From Lunularia cruciata (taxonomy: Eukaryota > Streptophyta > Marchantiopsida > Lunulariales > Lunulariaceae), in the NCBI GenBank assembly GCA_948567375.1, contig OX419760.1, positions 48,050,001 through 48,114,000 on the forward strand: a stretch of 64,000 nucleotides of DNA, written 5' to 3'. The notes beneath the pieces are model-generated. The model saw only the letters and a list, made by a program, of their open reading frames with translations. It made no database searches and was not told where the DNA came from. Below are positions 22,008 to 33,311 of the stretch, piece by piece (within the stretch, counting starts at the first letter, position 1; each line of letters starts with the position of its first letter). A program made the position numbers and the translations under genes.

Positions 22008-22658
22008 CTCAAAGTGAAACAATATTTTATGGCATGTAGAAATCTTATGGGTAAGGGGAAAGGTGATCCATTATGGTTTTTGGTGACTCAAGATTTATGG
22101 ATAAGTCTATAAAAATTAATTAGAAGCAATGAGTGAATGCATGGCAAGTTAAATTTCTTCCATGTATCAAATAATTAAAATTTTAAATTAATTTAAATTA
22201 TAAATTTTTATTATATCAGTTTAATATTTAAAATAAACTCATTGCATACATTAGAATCTGATTACCATAAAACTGTAAAAATATTTATATTGCTATTTGT
22301 TTTTGTAAAAAATCCTTTTTATAGATACCACTAAAGAAATTTTACAATTATGGTTTGGGTTCATAAGAAAACCATAAGTTTGTGTCACATTTGAATCTTT
22401 CCGTTTTATTCAATTCAATTTCAACCCAATTCAAATCTATATTCAAATCTCTATTAGAGTGATTAGGGGTTCACATGAGCAACATAAAGCATATGTAAAG
22501 TAATTTAACAAGTTTTCCTTGAAAATTTGATGTGTGGTGTAGGGCAAGGTATCTAAGAGCCATGGCCTATAGCTATAATAATCTTACATGTCGTGATTTT
22601 TATGACCTTTAAGATTTGGATGATAGGATTGACAAGTGCATGTCAATAATATTAAGTG
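22008..22658. other. AT-rich stretch, nothing recognised
   Basis: I see no gene, repeat or motif I can support here. Confidence 0.5.
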
Positions 22659-22816
22659 GAGTCCTTAATAGAGAAGAAGGCGACCGCGTAGAAAAAACAA
22701 AGGATGGGAAGACCCCATCAAGCCTTACAAGGGAGAGACAAAAAAGGAAAAATGGAGCTAAGCTCCAATAGAGTCTATATGAGAGATTTGCCCTACCGCA
22801 CCTAAGAGTCCTTAAT
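22659..22816 (-). mobile_element. 136-bp LINE 3' fragment with perfect 11-bp target duplication
   Basis: GAGTCCTTAAT at 22659-22669 and 22806-22816 encloses 136 bp. Read on the minus strand, these run from the last codons of the LINE ORF (CTTAGGTGCGGTAGGGC) through the 3' UTR (CCCCATCAAGCC reversed) to the end GCGGTCGCCTTCTTCTC. The copy begins within the ORF end, so it is strongly 5'-truncated. No poly(A). Confidence 0.92.
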
Positions 22817-23689
22817 TAAAGTTTTCATGGAAATTCAAAATGTGACAAATGTGGAACTCCTCGAGGGATTTGAAAAGTGGTAATGTAGCAATTACAAGAC
22901 TTGAAAGGAGTTTAAAGAACTCAAAAAGAGTTTAGAACACAAAGAGTTGAACTTCATTGTTGTTACCAATTCTTGACCTTCTTTTTTCACAACATCCTTG
23001 ATCCACTCATGAGAACTTCTAGCACCCACACACTAGATCCACTCATTAGAACAAGAACATATGGGTGATATTTTAGCTTGACCCATCACAAGAACAACAC
23101 TCATTGAGGATTTTAGTTTGCCATTGATTGTAGGTCATTTTCACATTTGTAATTTTTTTGGTAACATTTTATAGAAATCATTTGCATATAACATTCAATA
23201 GAAATTCAATAGCTTGGGCTTTAACTAAACTAATCTTCCCCTACCCTCTAAAGAATTATTAGTATTGCAACACAATATTTGCTTTCCATTTTTTACCCAA
23301 ACTAATCTCCTCCTGCCTTTGAAGAATTACTATTAGTGCAACCTAATATTTGCTTTCCATTTGGTTGTTGTGTGAACTATGAGTTTATCTTGTAGTGCAT
23401 CTATGGTCTTTTTGCCTCATCTTTGATAATAGTTTATGTTATATCACCATCATGAAGATAGATTTTCTGATCTGCATGGCTGAACCATCTCTCCCCCTTG
23501 CCTTGCTTGCTCATGATTTAGCTTTTGTTTTATCATCCACATCATTCTCAAGAAAGTTTTTCTTGTCTTGTGTATCATTGTATCATCCTTTAAAAATTTT
23601 TCTTGTCTATGTGGCTTAACCATTTCTCTCCCTTGCTGCCTTACTTTTAGAATCAATCATGCCACAAACTAGTACCTACAGGTATCTTT
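22817..23689. other. Unassigned DNA between LINE fragment and Harbinger remnant
   Basis: No supported gene. Two similar segments near 23230 and 23290 (CTAATCTTCCCCTACC, CTAATCTCCTCCTGCC, each followed by AAGAATTA, then GCAACACAATATTTGC or GCAACCTAATATTTGC) form an imperfect direct repeat with a period of about 60-70 bp. Confidence 0.4.
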
Positions 23690-24922
23690 TGGAGGAAATA
23701 GAAAGAATTATGCACCTCACTCTCACTCTCAAGTTTGAAACAGAGGAAGCTAAGGAGTTAGAAAATGTTAGTATAGAGAAGTTGGCTGGATGGAGCATTG
23801 ACGACAAGGAAGAAGAGTGTTGCAGACTTTGAAATAAACTTGTTGGTAAAGTGATAGGATTCTATGCACAATAGTAGATATCTTACCCCAAGATTTAAAA
23901 CAATGATGTCTATAGACTTTGCTACTAAGTATTTTCATGGGCTTGAACCTCACATGTTTAAAAGGCTAGTGCCAATGGATATAAAATCCTTCTTTGCTTC
24001 AGTGGAAATCATCAAAGATCATTTATATTTGCCCCCAAAAGTTCAAGGAAAATTTAGAGTCCAATTTGGCTTCAAGTGGCAATGGCTTTAGATCAGTTTG
24101 GACATAATGATAATGGTGCTTCCGTCCTAAGGGGAGTGAACCTCTGGGGAGTAAGTGTAGGCTCTATCATTATATTTATAGAGTTATAATAGAAAATATA
24201 TCCACCATGTGAAGAGAGGTTCAATGGCATGATGAGGAGGAGTGATCACACATATCATCTACCTTTGCAGCAAAGAGATTCTAAAGATTTTGGTAGATCA
24301 GAATTTATTCTCCCTTGCACAAAGACCTAAGATTGATAGAGAAAAAAATTATAGTAAGAAGTATTTTTACTCACAAAATGGCCAAGTTATTTGTGATGAG
24401 GGCGCTTCATTTTGCTGGAGGTAAGACTCAATGATCCCCATTCTCTAAAATTACAATCAATAGTGCTATGCATGTGCAAGGTGTTGTTTGGTGTATTTCA
24501 TTATAGTAGATTTTTTGTTATTATATGGTCCTTGGGAATGTTCCGAGCGCTTGAATTTGTGGTCTTGTAGATTCATTTGCAATTGTGGTTTAATTATTTC
24601 TTTGTGTGATGGTATTGTATGCAAGGATATCGGGTTCATGTCACCATATGGCATGTTTGAAGAAGTCACCTCTTTGGACACATCTAAATTATAGAGGTAC
24701 TTGGAACTCTTTTGACCTCCACAAATATTTGCTTGTAGATTTCAAGGACACACCAATCTCACATCTAGTTCTTGCCTTCAAAATAGCTCACAATGCGGAT
24801 AGGCAAGACTTAAAAAGATGTTTATCTTGCACTCAAGTCATAAATGAACATTTTATTGGAGTTCTAAAGGCTAAGTGGTATTCAGTAAGAGAATTATGGG
24901 TTCAAAGTTTAGGTAAAAAGTA
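23690..24922 (+). pseudogene. PIF/Harbinger-type transposase remnant
   Basis: Frames on the plus strand, broken by stops, give motifs in the order expected of a PIF/Harbinger DDE transposase. FRVQFGFKWQWL, then ALDQFGHNDNGASV and WGVSVGSI (near 24075-24170) form the helix-turn-helix region. KNYSKKYFYSQNGQVICDEG (near 24345-24400) is the block before the first catalytic Asp. ARISGSCHHMACLKKSPL (near 24615-24670) follows, and INEHFIGVLKAKWYSVRE (24840-24895) is the conserved block around the catalytic Glu. No terminal inverted repeats were found by eye. The Myb-like companion ORF is not visible next to it. Confidence 0.6.
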
Positions 24923-26028
24923 GACACAAGAATGCATATTTGATGCAATAGATTTCAACATGTATTATTCTACATAACTTCCTTATTAACAGATGGCACA
25001 CTTGGGAGTTGGAGGAAGAGGACTTCGTTGATGAGGTAGATGATGTGAACCAAGATGATCATATTGATAGCAAATATCTAAGAGTAAATGTTATAAGGAA
25101 ATCTTTAGACTTCAATAAAAGACCGGGTGGTGCCTTGTGTCCAAGATAAAATGAATAAAGTGTACTCTTGCATGTACTTGTACATTTTGGTGATATGGTA
25201 TGGGTGTGCACTAGGTGTAGTAAAGGTGTCTTTTGAATAAGCATGTGGTCAAAGGATGGTGTATGCATGTTTTGTTGACAAGAGACGACAAAGGTGTGGG
25301 TGTTCACACTCTATCCTTTGAATAAAATGGGTTGTGTTAATGTGTGTTAGTTTTGGGACTCAATTATGAACACCTTGCATTCTTCATTATCAATATAAAT
25401 AAGCCCAAGTAGAATATATGCCTTAGTTTCTATGGAGAGGTAGGATCTAGAAATAAAAAACAAAGGGAAATATGAGAATATCATGGATATCATACTTGCA
25501 AAACACAATAATATATGTGATTTGGAGGTAGAGCCCCCAACTCAAGTCTCATTGCCAAATCAACAAGAGAGGATCAAGTGCTAGGCTTCCAAGTAGCACC
25601 TTGAAAGAACTTTTTTGTTTTGGTAAAACTATCAATGTAAATAAAGGGTAGGACGTCAAGGCAACATGATATAGGTAGAGTTAGGGTTCATAGTTAAGGT
25701 TCACTTCAAGGGTTTAGGAAAGGTTTGGAAGAAATTGAAACATCACAATTGTATGCATAGGCTCAAGAGGAGGTTAATAGGCCATAAACATTAATTGCAT
25801 TGAGAAGGTTAATGGAGTCTTAGGGTTTAGGTGGAGAGTTTTAGAGCCCACATATTGTGAATCATGTAGAAGTGCATCAACCTAAATTTTAGAGTCTTTG
25901 TAGGAGGAGGGGTCTACACAATAGGCATATTTCTCTAAGCTTGAGATAGGTGGGTCTACATAGCCCTAGCTTACTATCTCTTGCTATTCTTGATTTTTGA
26001 TTTTTGATTCTATGGCTTCTAGGATGGA
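24923..26028. other. Unassigned DNA up to element E
   Basis: No supported gene. It may include the 3' flank of the Harbinger remnant. The last bases before 26029, ATGGA, are the left target duplication of element E, so this sequence was contiguous with 31462 onward before that insertion. Confidence 0.4.
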
Positions 26029-26440
26029 TGTAAAAGACTGAATCTGAGGAGAGAAATAGGAGAATGGAAACTCACATTGGGACACTCAAATGAGAGAAAA
26101 CTCCAAATGCCTAGCATGAGCTTTGGCTTTGGTATTTATAGGTAGCATACAAGGCCCATGAGAAGCTTCTCAAGAAGCTTTCTCAATTCGCTTTCTTAGA
26201 GTGCAAGCCAAGTTAACTAGGAAACTTCTCAAGAAGCTTCCTTCTAGAAGCCGCCTACTTGGCATGCAAGCTAAGCAAGTTGGAAGCTTCTAGAAGCTAC
26301 TTACTTGAGGTGCAAGCTAAGCTAGCCGGGAAGCTTCCCAAGAAGCTTCCTAGATACTTTTGGAATATTCTAGGCTAATTCGTCTCATGTGCTACTTTGT
26401 GAGCCCGACTAACTTTGTCGTTAAACTCCATATTGTAACA
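26029..26440 (-). repeat. 3' LTR of element E (family Y)
   Basis: On the minus strand it runs from TGTTACAATATGGAG to GTCTTTTACA, with a TATAAATACC box (near 26129-26140 on the plus strand as GGTATTTATAGG). Several GAAGCTTCTAGAAG-type heat-shock-like motifs lie upstream of the box. Matches 55991-56390, 56702-57127 and 63637-64000. Confidence 0.9.
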
Positions 26441-26610
26441 TATTCCCCCGCCGCTAGTTGGTGATGTCCTCGTCGCCAGTGAAGCTTCAAATTCCTGGAT
26501 AGCCATTTGTGCATTCTGGAGGTGAGAAAGAGGTTCCCATGTAGCATCATGAAGGGGATACTCTTTCCAAAGGACCTTGTACTCTATGTGTTGGAGAGGC
26601 CTTGTTGAAT
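26441..26610 (-). pseudogene. Chromodomain end of the pol gene of element E
   Basis: The minus strand reads EYKVLWKEYPLHDATWEPLS followed by HLQNAQMAIQEFEA. This is the beta-strand/helix pattern of a chromodomain (YKVLWK.YP...ATWEP), which in chromoviruses tethers integrase to chosen chromatin. It sits just before the polypurine tract, the usual place. The same segment is kept in element F (about 56400-56560). Confidence 0.75.
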
Positions 26611-26973
26611 ATGGCGACGATCAACTTTGTACTATATAGAACAATCAACTTTGTACTCCTCATGATCATTGATAGGGACATGAAGAGGGGGAGGTTGGAC
26701 TTGAGAGGAAAAGGAAGAGGGGTTAGGAACAAAGGGTTTCAACTTGGAAATATGAAAGACAAGATGGATACGCATGTGAGAAGGCAAGGCAAGTCGATAA
26801 GCAATAGGAGAGACAATTTAGGTGATATCAATGGGTCCTATCCAATTAGGGGCAAGTTTATGAACTTGGGTATCAATTGGGAGAGGGAGGTTACTAAAGG
26901 ATAGAATGACTTTATCATTGATTTCAAAGGTGAGATCATGACGATGGTGGTCAACATATTGTTTTTGGCGGTT

Positions 26974-27771
26974 CTAAGCAACAAGGAGGTGAGACTTGGC
27001 TTGTTGAAGAGATTGGGATATAGTGGTCAAGAATGTGGAAGTATGAGGAACTTGAGATGGAGGGGGAGCAAGAAGAGAATTTGGAACGAGCGGATCTTGG
27101 CCAAAATTGAGAAAGAAAGGAGAAAATCCAATGCTTGCATATTTGGAATTGTTGTAGGCAAATTTTGCAGCTGTAAGACATTCATCCCAATTGGTATGGT
27201 GGACATTGACAAAAGCACGCAACATATCCTCCAATGTATGATTTGCACGTTTGGTTTGTCCAACAATTTGAGGATGATATGCCGTGGACAAAGCAAGCTT
27301 GGTGCCGAGTATCTAGAAGAGTGCTTGCCAAAACTTCCCGGTAAATCAAGGATCACGGTTGGAGATGAGTACACATGGCATCCCATGATGCTTGAAGACA
27401 TTGTTGAAGTAGATTTGCGCTAAGGTTGGAGCATCCACGATATCACAGGTTGGTGCCAAGTGGATTTGCTTACTAAGCTTATCTACAAACACCACGATTG
27501 CGGTGTATCCTTGTTTTGTCTTTGGCAAGGATGTGATGAGATCCAAGCTCACATGCTCCCAGTAAGCGGATGGAATGGCGAGTGGTTGAAGGAGTCCACT
27601 CGGCTTCTGGTTGTTGGCTTTATTACGTTGGCAACTCTTACACGATTGGACAAATTCTTGAACATCTCGTGTCATGTTGGGCCACCACCATTGACGTTGG
27701 AGGGTACTCAAGGTCTTGTCCACACCCATGTGACCCACAATGGGTAAATCATGGGCTTCTTGAAGGCACAC
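26974..27771 (-). pseudogene. Integrase remnant of element E
   Basis: 27771-27346 holds the HHCC zinc finger (GHMGVDKTLSTLQRQWWWPN ... SCKSCQRNK) and the start of the DDE core (YWEHVSLDLITSLP, then a block ending SNRDP). 27291-26974, in another frame, carries STAYHPQIVGQTKRANHTLE and GFSPFFLNFGQDP. In the usual GQTER motif, where the catalytic Glu lies, the residue is Lys (GQTKR), so the third acidic residue is lost as well as the frame. Confidence 0.8.
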
Positions 27772-28010
27772 AAGTCAAAGATCACCTTTAGCTGGAACAT
27801 AGATCGGGTCCTCATGGAATAAAAGGCTCTCCTTGATAGAGAAGGTGTTGTACTCCTTATCGCATGCCGTAAGGAGTACAATTTGGAACCATGTACCATT
27901 TGGAAGAAGGAATCTTGGTGTAGAGCTAGCTAAAACTTGTTTTGGACCTTGGAGTCAACTGACACCGTTGAAATTGCCGTTGTGATGAGAGGAAGAGACT
28001 TCAAATCAGA

Positions 28011-29565
28011 TCATCGTGATAAAGCATCAAGGATGACATGGAACCAACCTAGTTTGTACTCAAGTTTGATGTCATACAATTGGAGTTGTTCCTCCCATCT
28101 ATGATGTTGACTCTTCATGTGTTCCAAGTGTAAGGTTTGCAGCAATGGTTTGTGATCAGTTTGCATGATCACTTGTTTCCCCAAGAGGTAATGCCTCCAT
28201 ACCTTGGTAGCGTATACCATTGCAAGTTGTTCTTGATCTCAATCAGAGTAGTTTCATTCAGCCATATTGAGTTGGTGAGACACAAAGGCAATGGGATGGA
28301 GTCCATTTGGGAATTCTTGTTGCAACATGACCCCAATTGCAAAGTTAGAAGCATCAAAATCAACCACACAGGGTAGTTGAGGATCATATGGTTGAAGAAT
28401 GGGTCTTGAAGACACCATATGCTTTAACTTTTGGAATGCTTCTTTATGCTTGGTAGTCCATTGGAAGCTCAAGTTCTTTCCCAAGAGGTCAGTCAATGGT
28501 GCAGCCATATGAGCATAATAATGGATGACCTGTCGGTAAAAACTGGCCAATCCATTGAATGCCCGTACTTTTGTAACATCCTTCAGGTTAGGCCAATCAG
28601 AAATGGCCGTGATCTTCTCTTCTTCCATCTTGATCCCCTTTGATGAGATCTTATGATCCAAGAAGGTAACCTCCTTCTGCCAAAAGGCACACTTTGACTT
28701 CTTGTAGTAAAATTTCCATTGTTGTAGTTGTCTTAGGACTTCTCGCACATGATTCATGTGTTCTACCTCTGTCTTACTACAAATTAAGATATCATCCAAG
28801 AACACCACCTCGGACCAATCCAATAGTCCATCCAACACCCGATGCATCTGATCCATGAAGACTGCAAGAGCATTAGTGATTCCAAAGGTAGAACTCTCCA
28901 CTCAAAATGCCCATACCTTGTACAAAAGGCAGTCTTTTGCACATCCTCTCTCTCCCAATAGCTGCTGCAAAGATCCAACTTGGAAAAGTGTGTGCTTTAC
29001 TTAGTTGATCAAGCAATTCATTGATCTGAGGCAAGGGATATGCATTCTTCACGGTTTGCTTCTTGAGCCCATGATAATCAATACAAAAATGAAGTCCTCC
29101 ATCCTTCTTTGGAACAAATAATACTGGTGCTCCCCGAGGAGAGGTACTGTGTCATATGAAGTCCTTCTCCAACAACTCTGTAAGTGTTGATCACAACTCC
29201 TCCAACTCCTTTGGTGAGAGCCGATAGATTGGTCTACTCATTGGAATACTCCCTAGCAATAACTCAATCTTGAAGGGCATACCTCGATCAGAGGCTAATC
29301 CCTTTGGCAGATCATCCAGAAACACGTCCACAAACTCCTTAACTATCCGATCAACCATTGCTTGATGAGGCTCTTGGTCCTCCAAAGATTGTTCTTGTGC
29401 AATCGGCTTGATCCACACCGCAAATACAAACTTATCTTCCTCCAAAGCTTGCTCTATGGCTGCTTTACTAACAAACTTCCCTTCTAGGGACTCATCTCTC
29501 TTCCAAGCTTGCTCCATGGTTGCCTTCTTGGCAAACTTCCCATCTTGGGACTCCACTTCCTTCAA
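28011..29565 (-). pseudogene. Reverse transcriptase and RNase H remnant of element E
   Basis: 29565-29191 is the pol linker and RT start ([35 protein letters not shown]). 28901-28254 has the catalytic [14 protein letters not shown], then a KVRAFNGLASFYRQVIHYYA connection block and FQWTTKHKEAFQKLK. 28220-28011 has the RNase H end WRHYLLGKQVIMQTDHKPLL. Frameshifts at about 29150-28902 and 28250 separate the pieces. The FLDD box is intact. Confidence 0.85.
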
Positions 29566-29650
29566 GGTTTTCTTTATGGCTACCTTCTCGACAAACTTCC
29601 CACCTTGGGCTGACTATTCTCAAGTGTCTTACTCAGAGGTGCCAGACAAC

Positions 29651-30046
29651 CTAATCAGAAATTCCTACCTTGGTGTTGTATTTGAATTTGGCGTCGGGTC
29701 CAATCGAATTGAACCTTATGACTTCAAGCCAAGGTAGACCTAGAATGATATCATAGTGTAGAGGTGCCACTACAAACCTCATACACTCCAAATACTCCTT
29801 CCCAATCTTGAAGGTAATAGGATGTGAGGTGCGGAATGCAAAACCCTTTCTACCATCCGCCATCATCAAACTACTTCCAATCACTGGCTTGATAGGAATA
29901 CCCAATTCCTTTACTACTTGCATAGACATGAAATTCTCTAAAATTCCTAAATCAACCAAAATCCTACAACCCCGATTAGATATCATACCTTGCAAGTGAA
30001 GCAAACTTGCATAGGTCAAGCCTTCAATCCCATTGGAACTAATCAA
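29651..30046 (-). pseudogene. Aspartic protease remnant of element E
   Basis: 131 open codons. RILVDLGILENFMSMQVVKE replaces the active site D-S-G-S seen in the sister element D ([11 protein letters not shown]) with D-L-G-I, so the catalytic loop is destroyed. [12 protein letters not shown] is the conserved C-terminal flap region. The ORF continues into the RT linker in a different frame. Confidence 0.8.
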
Positions 30047-31010
30047 GCTCCCAGTAGGCGGCTTGAAATCTCCTATTGGGATTCCTCATTTCCCTTATCA
30101 TTTTGCTCCACAACCTCCACTTGGGCAACTTGTCGAGGTCTTTATTCTTGAGTGGACATTCAGCAATGCAATGCCCCAATTGGTGACAATAAAAACAACC
30201 ACCATTTTGTCATAATTTCTCTCTATCTGCTATGCCAAGTGGTCTTTGTTGAACGGCATCAATCTCCATGGGTGCTGGCTCCTCCACTTGTATGTAGTGT
30301 ATTGGTAGGCTCTATGGAGGTTAAGATCAAGACCAAGTTGTTGCCACCAAGGAATCAAAACGTTTGGCCAACCGCATGGCTTCCTCCAAGTGTTGTGGCT
30401 CTTGCATGGTTACCTCTAATTTGGTTCTCGCCTTCAAGCCCCTCACAAATCGATCCAGAGCTTCACCTTCCAATATATCTAGAATTTGCATAATGGTGTT
30501 TTGGAACTACGTGATGGAACTTCTTATAGAGCCAATCTATTTCAACTCTGCCGACTTATCCCGTGTAGCTTGTGTGGCATTTATAGCTTAAAACTGACTA
30601 ATTATTGCGCTCTTGAATTCTGCCCATGTCATGATTGGTGCAAAAATTTGTTGTTCTGCTTGCTCCACTTGGAATCTCCACCATAGCTTTGCTACTCCAT
30701 CCAATTGGCTAGAAGCCAAGAGAACCTATTTTCACTCATCTTGTAGATTGGTAGCTTCAAAATAACGTTCACAATCAAACAAAAAATTCTCCACTGCACC
30801 CAAAAGATTCTTGCCTTCAAATACCTTGGGTTTAGGGAATCTGATCCAATCTTCTCCTTCTCGAATTGGTACTCTCTCCATCTGTTCTTGTCGTTGAAGA
30901 TCTTGTTTATCCAACAATCAAGTAAGGTGCTTGATTTGTTGCTACATAGCAAGGATAACATTGGGTATTGCCGCCATGGTTGCTACTCTATCACACCACT
31001 CCTAATCTAT
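30047..31010 (-). pseudogene. gag remnant of element E
   Basis: Several minus-strand frames. A zinc knuckle, CFYCHQLGHCIAEC, lies at about 30196-30155. Capsid-like text follows the pattern of element D (NFLFDCERYFEATNLQDE at about 30800-30735). Stops and frame changes make the gene unreadable as one protein. Confidence 0.7.
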
Positions 31011-31248
31011 CTAATTTATTAACACATAGAAACAACATGTCCACCGTTCTCCATAAGTTACAACCGGAAGCACCAAGGGTTCCTCAAATATGGTGATCAT
31101 ATGCAGAAAATCTTGTCCAAAGTACAAGGTGATGAATTGTGTGAAACAATGCTTGGGTAATATTAGGACGTGAAAATCCCAATGGTTTGTTGGAAGTGGA
31201 TTTGGTGGTCCATAAGTTCTATCCATCCCATTCCTGCTCTGATACCAA

Positions 31249-31461
31249 TGTAAAAGACTGAATCCGAGGACAGAAATAGGAGAATGGAAACTTCCTCTAG
31301 AAGGAAGCTTCTAGAAGCTACTTACTTGAGGTGCAAGCTAAGCTAGCCGGGAAGCTTCCCAAGAAGCTTCCTAAATACTTTTGGAATATTCTAGGCTAAT
31401 TCGTCTCATGTGCTACTTCGTGAGCCCGACTAACTTTGTCGCTAAACTCCATATTGTTACA
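31249..31461 (-). repeat. 5' LTR of element E, internally deleted
   Basis: Same ends as the 3' LTR (TGTTACAATATGG... and ...CTTTTACA), but about 200 bp are missing after GAATGGAAAC on the plus strand. The loss removes the TATA box but leaves one TCTAGAAGGAAGCTTCTAG-type heat-shock-like cluster. Confidence 0.9.
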
Positions 31462-31669
31462 ATGGAGGAGTACATCAATGTGTTTTGATGAGAGTAACAT
31501 GGGTGATATTGAGGAAGGGCCTTGGCTCATTGAGTTCCATCTTCTCGGTGATAATATGACTTTCATCAATTGGTGTTGGTTGGATAAAACTAGTATCAAA
31601 AGTTCATTAGAAAACATTTGCAAGTATGACTTGGATTTGTTGGGCCTTATGCATACCACAGTCTATGTG

Positions 31670-32262
31670 TGTAATACCAATAGCTAGATATATTATCTTA
31701 AGGTGGAAATTGGTTTGGTAATATTTGGAAGGATGTTATATATGATGGACGAAGTAGATCAGATAGAGGTTTCACCAAAAGAGTACTTCTTTTCATAAGA
31801 CAAGAGTAAAAAATAGCCTGAAAACTTTAGAGCCAATCTCGGAGGCCTAAAAAATGAATTAGGCCTTGAAAATGGATTAATATGTACCCCATGGGAGATA
31901 ATGCTAGCATTCACTCCCCTTTTTTGTCTAGTCAAGAGCTTTCTAATGGTGCATAGCCCATGCAATTCTGAAATTCCTATAGAGAGATTCCCTAAAGATT
32001 TCTTTGGTCAAAATTGGTTGAGCAACCAGATAGGACAAGAACCAACATGTCATCCATGCGGGCAACTAATCCAAGGATGGAGCTCATTGACATGTCACTA
32101 ATCCATACATTTGATCCAAAGGTAGAGCTTTCTTTGGGTGAATGCTCTTTACTATATAATAAAGATAAGGTGCTTTCTGGGGCATTGGAGTATTGAGTGT
32201 GAAGCTTTGTGTTTCTTCTCCTCTATTTCTCTTGGAAGTTCTCCTATCCTTGAAACATTACA
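31670..32262 (+). repeat. LTR of family X (single-module), plus orientation
   Basis: TGTAATACCAATAGCTAG at the start and GAAACATTACA at the end, about 593 bp. It forms an inverted pair with the X LTR at 32326-32873, separated by only 63 bp. The 5-bp flanks (ATGTG and ACATG) do not match. Confidence 0.85.
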
Positions 32263-32325
32263 ACATGTTCCACCATTTGTGCATACCATAATCTTAAGTC
32301 TCTACCCATAATATATTCTACTTGT

Positions 32326-32873
32326 TGTAATGTTTTAAGGATAGAAGAACCCCCAAGAGAAACACAATAGAAGGACACAAGGCTTCAACCTTCAATACTT
32401 TGATGCCCCCAAAGGACCACCTTGTCTTTAGTATATAGCAAGGAGGATCTCCATCTTTGGATTAGATACTTAGATTGGTGACATTTTAGCAAGCTACCCT
32501 TAGATTAGTTACATGCATGGGTGACATGCTGGTCCTTATCTTCTTTGGTTGGTCAAACAAGTTTGACCAAAGAGAATCTTTAAGGAATCTTCCAAAAAGA
32601 AGCTCAAAATATCATGGTGAGATACCATTCAAAAAATCTTATGACACAAACATGGATGGAGAAGGCAATACCTTCTCCTATGGTGTGAACATGTGTTTTT
32701 ATTTTTGAGGCCTAATTCATCTGTTTAGGCCTCCAAAATTGACTCTAAATTTTCTAAGGTATTTTTAGCCTTTGCCCTATTAGTGAAAGTACTCTTTTGA
32801 TGACACCTCTATCTTATCTACTTAGACCATCATATATAACATCCTATATTACCAAACCAATTTCTCCCTTTAG
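32326..32873 (-). repeat. LTR of family X, minus orientation, truncated at its 5' end
   Basis: On the plus strand it begins TGTAATGTTTTAAGGATAG and runs to about 32873, lacking the last 35 bp or so of the family (the TAGCTATTGGTATTACA end). It is head-to-head with the copy at 31670-32262. Confidence 0.8.
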
Positions 32874-33311
32874 ATTCTGCTGCATTTTATTGTTTGTGCA
32901 TATTGGTTTCCTATGTATACTCGGTGTCTATGCATACTACTATATGCACATACTGGTGTTTGTGCATAGCACTTTCTATGCACACCAAAATTTTTGTGCC
33001 TATGTAGACCTACTTTGCATTTTCACATAATATTATTTTGTTGATATTAGCTATCATCATGGCTTGTTTCTTTTAGGTTCTAGCATGCACATAGTTTGTT
33101 AGGACATAGGACAAGAACATCCATTGCAAAATTTTTCATGGGAGACCCTCTCATGATTTCAACTAACATGATTAGGGAAGCAATTGCCATGCCTAGTGGG
33201 AAAACCCCTAAAAGAAGGTCATTTCTACACCCTCTAGTTTAGGATTACCTCTCAATGCAAGATTTTGTTGCTAGGGGATGCCTGGCATGTCAATGTGCAT
33301 ATCTGGCATGG
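32874..33311 (+). pseudogene. Unclassified ORF remnant, left of a solo LTR
   Basis: Plus-strand text near 33140-33300 reads MISTNMIREAIAMPSGKTP ... MQDFVARGCLACQC in one frame with a single stop. The solo LTR at 33312-33901 interrupts it: removing that LTR and one CATGG copy would make this text run into 33902 onward. Upstream, 32890-33010 is a Cys/Tyr-rich run built of TGTGCATA-like repeats. I do not recognise the protein. Confidence 0.3.

Larger units (their letters stand above)
26029..31461 (-). mobile_element. Full-length Ty3/gypsy chromovirus E (LTR family Y) with 5-bp target duplication
   Basis: Bounded by a perfect target duplication ATGGA (26024-26028 and 31462-31466). On the minus strand: 5' LTR 31461-31249, primer binding site 31247-31236 (TGGTATCAGAGC), gag, protease, RT, RNase H, integrase, chromodomain, polypurine tract (CGGGGGAATA, 26450-26441) and 3' LTR 26440-26029. 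The 5' LTR is 213 bp against 412 bp for the 3' LTR, because an inner block including the TATA region is deleted. Frames are broken throughout, so the element is defective. Elements D and F belong to the same family. Confidence 0.93.

Noticed and set aside
26150-26350. CRISPR-like repeat array
   Set aside because: The repeated AAGCTTC phrases are irregular, palindromic and part of an LTR in a eukaryotic context.
26602-27423. Plus-strand ORFs of 100 and 161 codons
   Set aside because: They lie antisense to the integrase and pol tail of element E, which match known motifs.
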